Origin: Anaerovorax odorimutans | Lineage (GTDB): Bacteria > Bacillota > Clostridia > Peptostreptococcales > Anaerovoracaceae | Assembly (NCBI RefSeq): GCF_024459955.1 | Contig: NZ_JANFXK010000003.1 | Location: 202,023 to 266,022 of the forward strand | Direction of reading: 5' to 3' | Length of the DNA: 64,000 nt | Shown here: in pieces, positions 1 to 7,864 of the stretch | Layout of the letters: each line of letters starts with the position of its first letter | How positions within the stretch are numbered: the first letter of the stretch is position 1 | Position numbers and translations under genes: made by a program | The notes under the pieces: model-generated | Told to the model about the DNA's origin: nothing | Databases searched by the model: none | What the model saw: only the letters and a program-made list of their open reading frames with translations

Positions 1-300
1 TCCCTGGGCGGGTCCATCGTAGATCCCCGGATCAAACTGCTGCAGGTGACCCCTATCGCGCCTATGAATACCACTGCGTATCGGTCCTTCACCTCCAGCA
101 TCCTCCTGCCTTCGGAGCTGTCCTTAGGCGTGGTGCCGGAGATTTCCAAGAATAACCGCATCTTTCTCATGAACGACGGAATCGAGCACGCATACACCGC
201 TGTCCGGGAAATCAAAGTAGAATTTTCCAAAACCATCATTAATCTGCTGCGATTCGAGTCTTACGATTTTTGGGACAAGGTTAAAACAAAATTTTTATAA
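1..300 (+). CDS. NAD(+) kinase, C-terminal fragment (cut by the window edge)
   Basis: The frame is open from base 1 and ends at the stop at 298-300, leaving about 99 residues of the C-terminus. NAD kinase phosphorylates NAD to NADP in the cytoplasm. The segment SLGGSIVDPRIKLLQVTPIA matches the conserved beta-rich C-terminal domain of the family, and the later MNDGIEHAYT stretch fits the strand before its end. The catalytic GGDG and NE/D motifs would lie upstream, outside the window. A GTG at 46 is only an internal codon, not the start. The pseudouridine synthase begins 21 bases downstream and may be co-transcribed. Family assignment is from remembered motifs and is fairly secure. Confidence 0.75.
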   Translation, partial: SLGGSIVDPRIKLLQVTPIAPMNTTAYRSFTSSILLPSELSLGVVPEISKNNRIFLMNDGIEHAYTAVREIKVEFSKTIINLLRFESYDFWDKVKTKFL

Positions 301-321
301 TACACATATTCAGGGAGAACT

Positions 322-1212
322 ATGAGCCAATTCAAATATATTGTTACAGAAGAAGATAAAGACTTAGATGTGAAAGGCGTACTGCGTCATAAATTCGACT
401 TTTCCGCACGTACGCGGGGCAAGATCAAACGGGAGAAGCTGGTTTATCTCAACGGAGAGCAGACAGCCGGATGGCTGCCAGTAAAAACCGGCGATGTGAT
501 TACCATAGAGTTTCCCCGGGAAACCAGCAATTTTATTCCTGAGGATATTCCCATCTCCATTGTCTATGAGGATGACAGCCTGCTGATTGTCAACAAGCAG
601 CCGGGTCTTGTGGTCCATCCCACCAAAGGACATTCCAACCATACCCTGGCCAACGGCATTATGAAATACATGCTGGACAGCGGCCAGAACTACAAAATAC
701 GCTTTATGAACCGACTGGATATGGATACTTCCGGTCTGGTTGCCGTGGCCAAAAATTCCCACTGCCAGGCCAGTTTTATGAAACAGAGTCAGGCCGGTCT
801 GGTGGAAAAGCGCTATCTGGCCATTGTCAAAGGGCTTGTAGAGTCCGACACCGGAACCATCGACCTGCCAGTGGGCCAGCCGGATCCTGAGCGCGTGGAA
901 CGCGCCGTCGTGGAAGGCGGAGCCCCGTCTCTCACCCACTATAAAGTAGTGGAACGTTTTCGGGCAGGCTTTTCCCTCGTGGAGCTGGCCCTTGAAACAG
1001 GCCGTACGCATCAGATCCGCGTCCATATGGCCCATATTGGGTATCCCATTGTCAGCGACCATCTGTATGGTGAAACCAACCCGTTTCTTATTGAACGCCA
1101 GGCGCTCCATGCGTTCAGGCTGGGTCTTTCCCATCCGGTCACAGGAAAACCTGTCACCTTTGAAGCGCCGCTTCCCCAGGACATGGAGACACTGCTGGAA
1201 AAGCTGCGTTAA
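322..1212 (+). CDS. RluA-family 23S rRNA pseudouridine synthase
   Basis: The 296-residue product isomerises uridine to pseudouridine in structured RNA, most likely 23S rRNA. An S4-like RNA-binding segment spans roughly residues 1-75. The catalytic domain follows, with NRLDMDTSGL at 130-139, where Asp133 is the expected catalytic nucleophile (the family usually has HRLDxxTSG, so His is Asn here). GRTHQIRVHMAHIG near residue 227 is the second family signature. RluD and RluB/RluC-type relatives cannot be told apart by eye. It starts 21 bases after the NAD kinase stop, with AGGGAGAAC as the ribosome site. It converges on the EAL gene, with 21 bases between the two stops. Confidence 0.9.
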   Translation: MSQFKYIVTEEDKDLDVKGVLRHKFDFSARTRGKIKREKLVYLNGEQTAGWLPVKTGDVITIEFPRETSNFIPEDIPISIVYEDDSLLIVNKQPGLVVHPTKGHSNHTLANGIMKYMLDSGQNYKIRFMNRLDMDTSGLVAVAKNSHCQASFMKQSQAGLVEKRYLAIVKGLVESDTGTIDLPVGQPDPERVERAVVEGGAPSLTHYKVVERFRAGFSLVELALETGRTHQIRVHMAHIGYPIVSDHLYGETNPFLIERQALHAFRLGLSHPVTGKPVTFEAPLPQDMETLLEKLR

Positions 1213-1233
1213 GGGAACGTTCAAACTTTAGCC

Positions 1234-2976
1234 CTATGCATAGATGCCGGTTAAATAGCGCAGAAACGCCTCTCTGTGCATAGGCTTGCCGTACAGATAC
1301 CCCTGGGCGTACTTACAGCCCATTCCCTTCAAAAGATCCCTCTGCTCCTCCGTCTCTACCCCTTCTGCGATTACCTGCAGCTTCAGTCTGGTGGCCAGAT
1401 CAATGACCAGCCGCATGATTTCCCGCCTGCGCATAATATTCTTCCCCGGTTTCAGAAATTCCATATCCAGCTTCAAAATATCGATGGGCAGCTCCGATAG
1501 GGTATTGAGCGAGGAGTATCCCTTTCCGAAATCATCCATCTCAATGACAAAGCCAATCTGTTTCAATTGCCCTATGACAGCAAGCAGCTGGTGGGAATCC
1601 GCCACATAGGCTGATTCGGTTATTTCCAGATGCAAATCGGAAGGATTCAGATGATAGTTCGCCGTAAGCTTTGTCAGCACGTCCGGCAAATCTCCATGGT
1701 AGAGATCTTTTCTGGAAACATTCACCGATATCGGCACAAAGGAGCCGAACTTGTTTTTCCACATCTCTATGATTTGACAGGTCTTATCCCACATAAACCG
1801 ATCCAGATTATAGATGAAATCGTTTTTTTCAAACAGCGGAATAAAATCCGCAGGCGATATCATTCCGTATTCCGGATGATCCCAACGCACCAGTGCTTCG
1901 GCCCCGATCAGTTTTCCCGTGCCGATTTCCACTTTGGGCTGTAAAAACACCTGAAAATTCCCCTGCTGCAGAGATTCTTCCATGGTGTCGATAATTTTCT
2001 GCTCCCGCATCATTTTTTCGCGCAGAGAATCATCGTAAAACGCCATCTCCCGGTCATAGATTCCCTTGATACTGTCCGCCGCCAAAACAGCCCGATCGCA
2101 CATCCGAACGATTTCCATTTCCCTGTCTTCAACCGCGTAAACTCCGATTTTGATCTGAAGACGCATGGGCAGAGGATAAGTCTCTTCAAACAGAGCCATC
2201 TTTTTTCTCAAGATACCATAAAACTCCTCCGACCGGCGAACCATGGCATAGAACTTATCGGCCCTGGCTCTTGCGAATAAAGCTTCCCCTTCTGCGGGAA
2301 CGCTCTGCAGAAAGTGGGCCATTCTGACCAGCAGCTCATCCCCCTGGGGAGCACCAAAGGCATCATTTACAATTTTAAATCGCTCGATGTCCACAGCAAC
2401 GATATCAAAATCCTGCTCCGGCTTTTCCCTCAGCAGCTTTTTCGCATTCTCGAAAAACGCCGTCTGCGTAAGAAGGTTGGTCAGCGGATCCCTGCCGAGA
2501 ACATCAATCGTACTCTTAGCCTCGCGGGTTTCCTCCAAAAGCTGTTTCAGTCGTTCATTGGCCCGCGCCAGCCCTCTCTGATAATTAATCAGTTGATTGT
2601 TGATCTTTTGGAGCTGATCGTAGTCAGAAGGTTTCCCTTTATCCGCATGTATTTGGGCGGCCGCCGAAAGGTACAGCTCCATCAGCCTGGTAAGCTGTTC
2701 GTTCTCTTCAATATCGCACAGCAGAAAAAGAATCCGGTCGCCGACGTTCTTTGCCGCCGCATAGGCGTTCCTTTGTCCCTCTCTGCCTGCGTATTCCGCA
2801 CAGACAGAAACAGAGACCACCCTGCCATCGCTTTTTTCCAGCAGAGCGCTCTGCTGCTCCGTCTGTTTGAAAAGCTGTCCCACATTCTCAACTCTGACGG
2901 CCAGCTCTGAAGGAATGCTCCCCATCACCCGGTCAACATTTCCATATATGTCACATACTGCAATATATCCTAGCAT
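1234..2976 (-). CDS. EAL-domain c-di-GMP phosphodiesterase with a degenerate GGDEF domain
   Basis: This 580-residue cytoplasmic signalling protein has an N-terminal PAS-like region (about 1-115), a coiled linker (120-155), a GGDEF domain (about 160-315) and an EAL domain (about 335-578). The GGDEF active site reads QGDEL at 211-215, so diguanylate cyclase activity is probably lost. The EAL signature is intact: EALVRW at 360, SVNVSR around 419, Glu451, DDFGKGYSS at 481-489, Lys502, and AEGVET with Glu538. It therefore should hydrolyse c-di-GMP. It starts 4 bases after the B12-binding gene, so the two form one transcription unit. This suggests the B12 protein supplies a sensory input; that link is inference. 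Confidence 0.88.
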   Translation of the reverse strand: MLGYIAVCDIYGNVDRVMGSIPSELAVRVENVGQLFKQTEQQSALLEKSDGRVVSVSVCAEYAGREGQRNAYAAAKNVGDRILFLLCDIEENEQLTRLMELYLSAAAQIHADKGKPSDYDQLQKINNQLINYQRGLARANERLKQLLEETREAKSTIDVLGRDPLTNLLTQTAFFENAKKLLREKPEQDFDIVAVDIERFKIVNDAFGAPQGDELLVRMAHFLQSVPAEGEALFARARADKFYAMVRRSEEFYGILRKKMALFEETYPLPMRLQIKIGVYAVEDREMEIVRMCDRAVLAADSIKGIYDREMAFYDDSLREKMMREQKIIDTMEESLQQGNFQVFLQPKVEIGTGKLIGAEALVRWDHPEYGMISPADFIPLFEKNDFIYNLDRFMWDKTCQIIEMWKNKFGSFVPISVNVSRKDLYHGDLPDVLTKLTANYHLNPSDLHLEITESAYVADSHQLLAVIGQLKQIGFVIEMDDFGKGYSSLNTLSELPIDILKLDMEFLKPGKNIMRRREIMRLVIDLATRLKLQVIAEGVETEEQRDLLKGMGCKYAQGYLYGKPMHREAFLRYLTGIYA

Positions 2977-2980
2977 ATCC

Positions 2981-4030
2981 TCATCCCATTGCCTTATCTG
3001 CCCATTTTACAAGGTCCCTGGCATCCTTCGTATAAACGTCAACTTCCCATTCTTCCCATATGTCATCGGTATGCGAAAAAGCATTGCCGCCGACAGCCAG
3101 CCGCATATCAGGAAACCGCCGGCGTGCCTGCCTGACAGCCTCCCTGCAGTCCAGCAGGTGCTGCGGCAAGGTTACCGAAAGCGCAAGAAGATCCGGCCCG
3201 CTTCGTTTTGCCTCCGAAAGAATGGAATCAATAGGAACTTCGGCCCCCAGATAGATACTGTCCCACCCATCGTACTCGAAGAGATCCGCGACCATCCGTG
3301 CTCCCATTTCGTGCAGCTCGCTTCCGACACAAGCCACCAGAACCTTTCTGCGTTTTCTCTCCTGCCTGAAAATAACCGGATAGAACTGAGCCAGCGCCAG
3401 CTGAGCAGTAGCCGTACAGTAATGCTCCTGCGCCTCCGATATCGCATACTGATGCCACATGTCACCCACTCTGCGCATGGACCCGGCCGTAATGTCCACA
3501 TAGATGTCCTCCAGGGGGATACCTCTTTTTCTGTATTCCGAAACCAGAAAGATTGCATCCCGGATTTGGGAGCTCAGAAGGCAGTCTAATAACTCCTGGA
3601 TTTCTTTTCCATAGCTATCCTCTGTATCATTGCTTGCGCAACTGCTGTTTTCATGCTCCCTTCCCGCCGCAGCGACAGCTGAGCGCATCCTCTCCTGCAG
3701 CTGTTTCTGCTTTCCGGGGCCGATTCGCTTCCCGGCATACGCGCCGAACATGTCATAGCCCTTCAAGATCAGATCCTTTATCGCTTCTGTGGTCCGCGAG
3801 GGCATCCGCGGGCAGAGCAGCCGGTAAAACCAGCCTGTGCTGTATGTGAACAGCTTATTATCCTCCAGTTCCAGGGCGGCGCAGATATCTCCCAGATTAC
3901 ATGCGATCGCCTGACGTATATTCCTTTTCGCAGGTTCATCCAATTGTGGCATTTGTTGAAACAGCTGCCGAAAAATCTCATTTGCTATACCTTGAAGTTG
4001 CGGGTCGTTATCCAGTTGCAGCAAGCTCAT
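2981..4030 (-). CDS. Cobalamin-binding sensor protein with a CarH-type W-x9-EH motif
   Basis: The 349-residue protein has an N-terminal helical region (1-120) of unknown type, a four-helix cobalamin cap (about 140-220) and a Rossmann-like B12-binding domain (about 228-345). GSELHEMG at 236-243 is the base-off/His-on signature, with His240 as lower ligand. In the cap, Trp192 is followed after nine residues by Glu202-His203 (MWHQYAISEAQEH), the arrangement that shields the adenosyl group in the photoreceptor CarH. There is no MerR DNA-binding domain, so any output must go through a partner. The adjacent EAL gene is the obvious one. An alternative reading is a corrinoid methyltransferase shuttle protein, but no methyltransferase gene is nearby. 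Confidence 0.82.
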   Translation of the reverse strand: MSLLQLDNDPQLQGIANEIFRQLFQQMPQLDEPAKRNIRQAIACNLGDICAALELEDNKLFTYSTGWFYRLLCPRMPSRTTEAIKDLILKGYDMFGAYAGKRIGPGKQKQLQERMRSAVAAAGREHENSSCASNDTEDSYGKEIQELLDCLLSSQIRDAIFLVSEYRKRGIPLEDIYVDITAGSMRRVGDMWHQYAISEAQEHYCTATAQLALAQFYPVIFRQERKRRKVLVACVGSELHEMGARMVADLFEYDGWDSIYLGAEVPIDSILSEAKRSGPDLLALSVTLPQHLLDCREAVRQARRRFPDMRLAVGGNAFSHTDDIWEEWEVDVYTKDARDLVKWADKAMG

Positions 4031-4109
4031 CTCCAGTCTCCTTTTTAAACAGCAATTATATTCTGCATCACAAATTATAAATATTATACAACTTTTATCC
4101 TGGAATGAA

Positions 4110-4155
4110 AAGAAAAGAACGGTGATTCTGTCTGCCAGAACACCGTTCTTTTCCG
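4110..4155 (-). terminator. Intrinsic terminator of the PUT-like permease gene
   Basis: On the minus strand AAGAACGGTG pairs with CACCGTTCTT around a 16-base loop and is followed by TTTCTTTTC. It lies 28 bases after the permease stop codon. Confidence 0.75.
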
Positions 4156-4182
4156 TAAATAAGGCTTTAAAGAGGTATAGTT

Positions 4183-5865
4183 CTAATCCAGCCTGTTTTT
4201 CTTAGGCTCCAGCTTAAGACTCAGAAGCCCCAGCACTACACCGATAACGGCAAAGATGATCGCTGCGATCCCGATTGCGTGGATCATAGCGTCGAAATTG
4301 CCCAGGAAGCCGTTTCCATATGTTTCCTGATAATATTCAGGACCCCAATCGCCTTCGTACCATCTGAGCCAAGGTCCCGCCAGACCGCCCATTACAGCAA
4401 AGCCCAGGAACATACCGCACATCTTCCTCAAATCACCGACTGCCAGCTTTGTTTTCGTATTGATCGGAAATCTCTGCGGATCTTTTTTCGCAAGACCGCC
4501 GTACATCCACTTCCAGATCACGTACAGCACCGGACCGGATACAATACCGATCATGCCGCCGATGAAATAATCCGTGCCGTTTAAGAAGAACAGCAGCAGA
4601 GCAATGATGATCGGCATGATACAGATGAAACAGAGGAAACCATATCCGCCGGGGATTTTAAATTTGTACTCCTCCTTCGGTATCCGCTTTCTGAGAATCA
4701 TTGCTGACAGATATACCATGATATAGGATGCTACCAGCATAAATACGTCCACAATTACAACCTGCGCAAAACCAAACTGACAGAGGATAAGATTAACGAT
4801 TCCTACCGACAGTACGGCTACGTAAGGAACGCCGTGTTTCTTGTCGCATTTGACCATGATCGGCGGGGCCAGATGATCATCAGCCAATGCGAAGAAGCCC
4901 CGGGAGCCGGAAGCAATATACGTATTGAAAATAGAACAGTTTGCTACTACGGCTACGATTACAAAGAACACGCCGAATGCCGGACCCCAGAAATGTTCGG
5001 CTACATCTGCGTATCCGACAGTTCCTGCTTCTGTTCCCCACTCTTCCCAGCGGCCCAAAGAACCGATACTTGCCGCAGTAGGTAAAATATAAGTGGCCAT
5101 AATTAAAGGTACGGTAATTATGGTTGCCCTTGGAATAATCTGAGGATTCTTCACCTCGCCGGCGATGGTAGACATGGATTCGTACCCTGAATACATCCAC
5201 ATGCCAACCGCAAGTCCGGCACCTATGTAGTATACCCAGTCTCCGAAAGCAATGCCATGTACTCCCATGATTTCTCCATCCGCGGTAAACGGTACAAACG
5301 GATTATGATCCATATTGGTAAATCCACATACTGCGATCATAGCGAAGGCCGCAATAACGAAAATGGCCAGAATTGTACTTACAACACCAACATCCCTTAT
5401 ACCTCTGATATTGATCCAAATAAAAAATACGATAATCACGACTTTAATGATTAATTCCGTAGTCGAAGACAGGTTCCAATGTCCCGCAATGTATCCTCCG
5501 GCCAGAATGACATACAGGGAATTATCAATATAAATGGATACGGTTCTCCACCAGCCGGCCTGGAATCCCCAGAACTCGCCCAGAGCCTCCTGAACCCACT
5601 TATAATAACCGCCCTCCTGCGGCCTCACTGAACCCAGCTCCGCAGCTACCAGCCCGAACGGCATCCCCCATACGAACGGCAGAACGATCAGCATAACAAT
5701 CGTCAGCCCGGGTCCGGATTCCGGAATCATTTCTTCTATCCCATAGCAGCCTGCGGCTACCAGACAGAAGATCATGAACACCACGGTCGATGTTTTTATA
5801 TCATGCTGCTTTAGCCCATGTTCTCCAACATCTACCATAGCTGAGCTTTTCTTCATTTCGCTCAT
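4183..5865 (-). CDS. APC-superfamily amino acid or polyamine permease (PUT-like)
   Basis: This 560-residue integral membrane protein has at least 12 hydrophobic segments and belongs to the amino acid-polyamine-organocation superfamily. The N-terminal helix contains the unwound GPGLTIV stretch. The segment GGYYKWVQEALGEFWGFQAG followed by IDNSLY resembles the polyamine-uptake (PUT/LAT) group more than the other three permeases in this window do. It is also about 80 residues longer than they are, with an extra C-terminal hydrophobic hairpin (about 500-550). It is monocistronic, with its own near-consensus promoter upstream and a terminator downstream. The substrate is not determinable; polyamines, glutamate/GABA or other amino acids are all possible. 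Confidence 0.85.
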   Translation of the reverse strand: MSEMKKSSAMVDVGEHGLKQHDIKTSTVVFMIFCLVAAGCYGIEEMIPESGPGLTIVMLIVLPFVWGMPFGLVAAELGSVRPQEGGYYKWVQEALGEFWGFQAGWWRTVSIYIDNSLYVILAGGYIAGHWNLSSTTELIIKVVIIVFFIWINIRGIRDVGVVSTILAIFVIAAFAMIAVCGFTNMDHNPFVPFTADGEIMGVHGIAFGDWVYYIGAGLAVGMWMYSGYESMSTIAGEVKNPQIIPRATIITVPLIMATYILPTAASIGSLGRWEEWGTEAGTVGYADVAEHFWGPAFGVFFVIVAVVANCSIFNTYIASGSRGFFALADDHLAPPIMVKCDKKHGVPYVAVLSVGIVNLILCQFGFAQVVIVDVFMLVASYIMVYLSAMILRKRIPKEEYKFKIPGGYGFLCFICIMPIIIALLLFFLNGTDYFIGGMIGIVSGPVLYVIWKWMYGGLAKKDPQRFPINTKTKLAVGDLRKMCGMFLGFAVMGGLAGPWLRWYEGDWGPEYYQETYGNGFLGNFDAMIHAIGIAAIIFAVIGVVLGLLSLKLEPKKNRLD

Positions 5866-5915
5866 GCTAACACCTCCTTACAAAATTACAATCAGTGTTC
5901 ATTAAGTTCATCCTA

Positions 5916-5944
5916 ATTATAATCCTTTTTCAGAAAATTCGCAA
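5916..5944 (-). promoter_or_regulatory. Sigma70-type promoter of the PUT-like permease
   Basis: On the minus strand TTGCGA (5939-5944) and TATAAT (5916-5921) are separated by 17 bases. A ribosome site AAGGAGG precedes the ATG at 5865. Confidence 0.7.
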
Positions 5945-5951
5945 TTGTTAG

Positions 5952-6329
5952 TTATTTAACAGAAAATGCGTTTTGTTCTGGAAGGGGCTGCTTTGGTATC
6001 ATTGCGGTCAGATTTCTTGCTCTAACGAATACATCCACAAATCGGTCAAAAGTATCCAAATCCGGGGCATAGTAATAGTAAATCTTTGTTCCTTCTTTTC
6101 TAATCTTCAATAACCCGGCATCTTTTAATATCTGAATCTGATGCGATACTGCCGGTCTGGAAAGATTCGTTTTTTCTGCGATCTCCTGCACGCGCATCCC
6201 GTCACACCTGCCGGATTTCATCATGATCAAGAGTAAATATTGTCGTGTCTCATCGCCTATTGCGGTCAGCACCTTTTGAAATGACTGAAAGTCTTCTGCC
6301 AATTGGTCAATTTCTTTCTTCGCGTCCAT
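5952..6329 (-). CDS. ArsR-family winged-helix transcriptional regulator
   Basis: The 125-residue protein has the compact ArsR fold: an N-terminal helix, then a winged helix-turn-helix (about 45-95) with VQEIAEKTNLSRPAVSHQIQ as recognition region and a wing around EGTKIYYYYAPD. These regulators repress their own operon and release DNA on binding a ligand. No cysteine pair typical of metal sensing is visible; the single Cys (SGRCDG) is near residue 37. The ligand could therefore be small-molecule or redox. It begins 15 bases after the nitroreductase stop with an AAGGAG ribosome site, so both genes form one operon and the regulator probably controls it. Confidence 0.85.
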   Translation of the reverse strand: MDAKKEIDQLAEDFQSFQKVLTAIGDETRQYLLLIMMKSGRCDGMRVQEIAEKTNLSRPAVSHQIQILKDAGLLKIRKEGTKIYYYYAPDLDTFDRFVDVFVRARNLTAMIPKQPLPEQNAFSVK

Positions 6330-6344
6330 GAATTCCGTATCTCC

Positions 6345-6998
6345 TTATTCACACTTATGTCCGGATGCGGCTTCAAAATGATACTTAACGATCCCTAAAT
6401 CTATAAAGGCAAAAGACTTATTCTCCGCAGTAATCTTTGCGGACTCTTCCTTTAACTCAATATGAAACCTCTGCTGATTTGTAGCTGTCGGCGCAAGAAG
6501 CGCAGCCTCTACACCGGACGCATACCATTGCGGCATGTTATTTGATATGTTTGAAATCTCCGATATAGATTTGTTCTTATGCGCTACGCCTTGATTAGCG
6601 CCATACCCCAGCGCAATTATAATTACCTGTTTTTCATCCGTTTCCACCTTTGCTACACCTTTACCATGCGTAAATCCAACCCAGCAAGTATTTAATCCAA
6701 GTTCCTGGGCCTTCAATACAAGTTGTTCGCCATAGTATCCTGCCTTTTCATCCAGATCTGGATCTGATTTCTTGCCAACGATTGAAATATAGTTTGCGCA
6801 ATTCTTGAATTTTGCGACTTTTGAAAAGAACGCTTTAAAACACCTAGGCTCATCATATATAATCTGAATGTTAAGCCCGCTCTTTTTATTGCACTCTCTG
6901 GCTAATGCATTTAATACTTCACGTTTGTCATCCTCGATCCTCTTATCAGTATACTGACGAACACTGTGGCGACTTCTTATAATTTCCAAAACTTCCAT
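6345..6998 (-). CDS. Nitroreductase-family FMN oxidoreductase
   Basis: The 217-residue protein matches the flavin nitroreductase family: SRHSVRQYTDKRIEDD at the N-terminus binds the FMN phosphate. GYYGEQLVLKAQELGLNTCWVGF is the central helix-strand unit, shown here only to mark its place around residues 87-110. A C-terminal LLAPTATNQQRFHIE segment contains the NxQP-like contact. It probably uses NAD(P)H to reduce nitro, quinone or flavin substrates; the physiological substrate is unknown. An AAAGGAG site precedes the ATG. It is the first gene of a two-gene operon with the ArsR regulator. Confidence 0.82.
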   Translation of the reverse strand: MEVLEIIRSRHSVRQYTDKRIEDDKREVLNALARECNKKSGLNIQIIYDEPRCFKAFFSKVAKFKNCANYISIVGKKSDPDLDEKAGYYGEQLVLKAQELGLNTCWVGFTHGKGVAKVETDEKQVIIIALGYGANQGVAHKNKSISEISNISNNMPQWYASGVEAALLAPTATNQQRFHIELKEESAKITAENKSFAFIDLGIVKYHFEAASGHKCE

Positions 6999-7020
6999 AA
7001 AGCAATCTCCTTTTGTTTAT

Positions 7021-7053
7021 TTGTTTAATCGGATTATATCATTTCGTTAACAA
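7021..7053 (-). promoter_or_regulatory. Promoter with imperfect inverted repeat, candidate ArsR operator
   Basis: A minus-strand TATAAT lies at 7034-7039. It is bracketed by TTGTTTAA (7021-7028) and TTAACAA (7047-7053), an imperfect inverted repeat as expected for an ArsR-type operator overlapping a promoter. The -35 is poor (TTGTTT, 16-base spacing). The assignment is inferred from position and symmetry only. Confidence 0.4.
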
Positions 7054-7197
7054 AAAACAACATCCGTAAAGTAAATCAAGATGGACCCAGCATGTCACTA
7101 ACGTTTTATTAAAGTTCGGACCAACTCGACCGGTAAATCAAATATAAAACCTGATGCTGACGCTATTTATCTTAAAACGCCAGGCCGAGAAACATAC

Positions 7198-7358
7198 TGG
7201 TAACTATTCTTATTTTTTTCGAAAAGTTACGCACTTTTCAACGTTCCCGCGGCCTCCCAACCAATCAGCAGCACAAACTTTCATTTCTTCACAGCCCCAA
7301 CCCCTCTCAAACCCACAACTTTGCGTAAACGCACCCCCTTTTTCAAAAAAAGTTACCA
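7198..7358. repeat. Dispersed repeat of about 160 bases, copy 1
   Basis: The element starts TGGTAACT and ends AGTTACCA, a perfect 8-base terminal inverted repeat. It shares internal blocks with copies at 42330-42492 and 52743-52899: GAAAAGTTACGCA, TTTTCAACG, CGGCCTC, AGCACAAA and ACAACTTTGCGTAA, in the same order. It has no credible coding frame and resembles a small non-autonomous (MITE-like) or structured intergenic element. Confidence 0.7.
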
Positions 7359-7382
7359 CATCCGCCCCTCCAAAACAAAAAA

Positions 7383-7864
7383 GGGCGGATGCTCCCCCAA
7401 CCAAAGCCTCATTTTCCCAAAGGCAGAACCCCTTTTGCGCAGGCAAACCCCGCAGCGGCAGCGTATCGCAAAGCGATACAACGCTGTCCGAGAACCTTGC
7501 CGAAGCCTCCCCCACACATCTCCCAAAACAATCCGCATCCGCCCCGCCAAAGCAAAAAAGGGCGGATACCCTCCCCAACTAAAGCCTTACTTTCCCAAGG
7601 CAGACCCCCTTTTGCGCAGGCAAACTCCGCAAGCCCGCAGGTCGCACCACAACCAAACGCAATCTGAGAACCTTGCCGAAGCCTCTCCACACATCTCCCA
7701 AAACAATCCGTATCCGCCCCCAGGGCGGATGCTCCCCCAAATCAAAGCCTCATTTTCCCAAAGGCAGAACCCCTTTTGCGCAGGCAAACTCCGCAGTGGC
7801 AGCGTATCGCAAAGCGATACAACGCTGCCCGAGGACCTTGCCGAAGCAAAAGGGGTTCTGCCTT
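7383..7864. repeat. Three tandem units of about 165-177 bases, non-coding
   Basis: Three units begin at the GGGCGGAT motif (7383, 7560, 7723). Each contains AAGGCAGA..CCCCTTTTGCGCAGGCAAAC and ends near GACCTTGCCGAAGC or GAACCTTGCCGAAGC. Units 1 and 3 also carry AGCGTATCGCAAAGCGATAC, a hairpin; unit 2 has lost it. Long open frames here on both strands are C/T-rich or G/A-rich shadows repeating the same peptide, not genes. Together with the repeat at 7198 this fills the 865-base gap between the nitroreductase and the response regulator. Confidence 0.7.
7761..7864. repeat. Perfect 19-base inverted repeat abutting the response-regulator stop codon
   Basis: AAGGCAGAACCCCTTTTGC (7761-7779) is the exact reverse complement of 7846-7864, which touches the stop codon of the sigma54 activator gene. 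A second hairpin sits in the 66-base loop. In the minus-strand transcript this would form a long stem right after the coding region, perhaps a 3' end structure. There is no clear U-run. Confidence 0.65.

Noticed and set aside
364..1224. A 286-residue minus-strand frame opposite the pseudouridine synthase
   Set aside because: It is a shadow of the plus-strand gene, whose family motifs are unmistakable.
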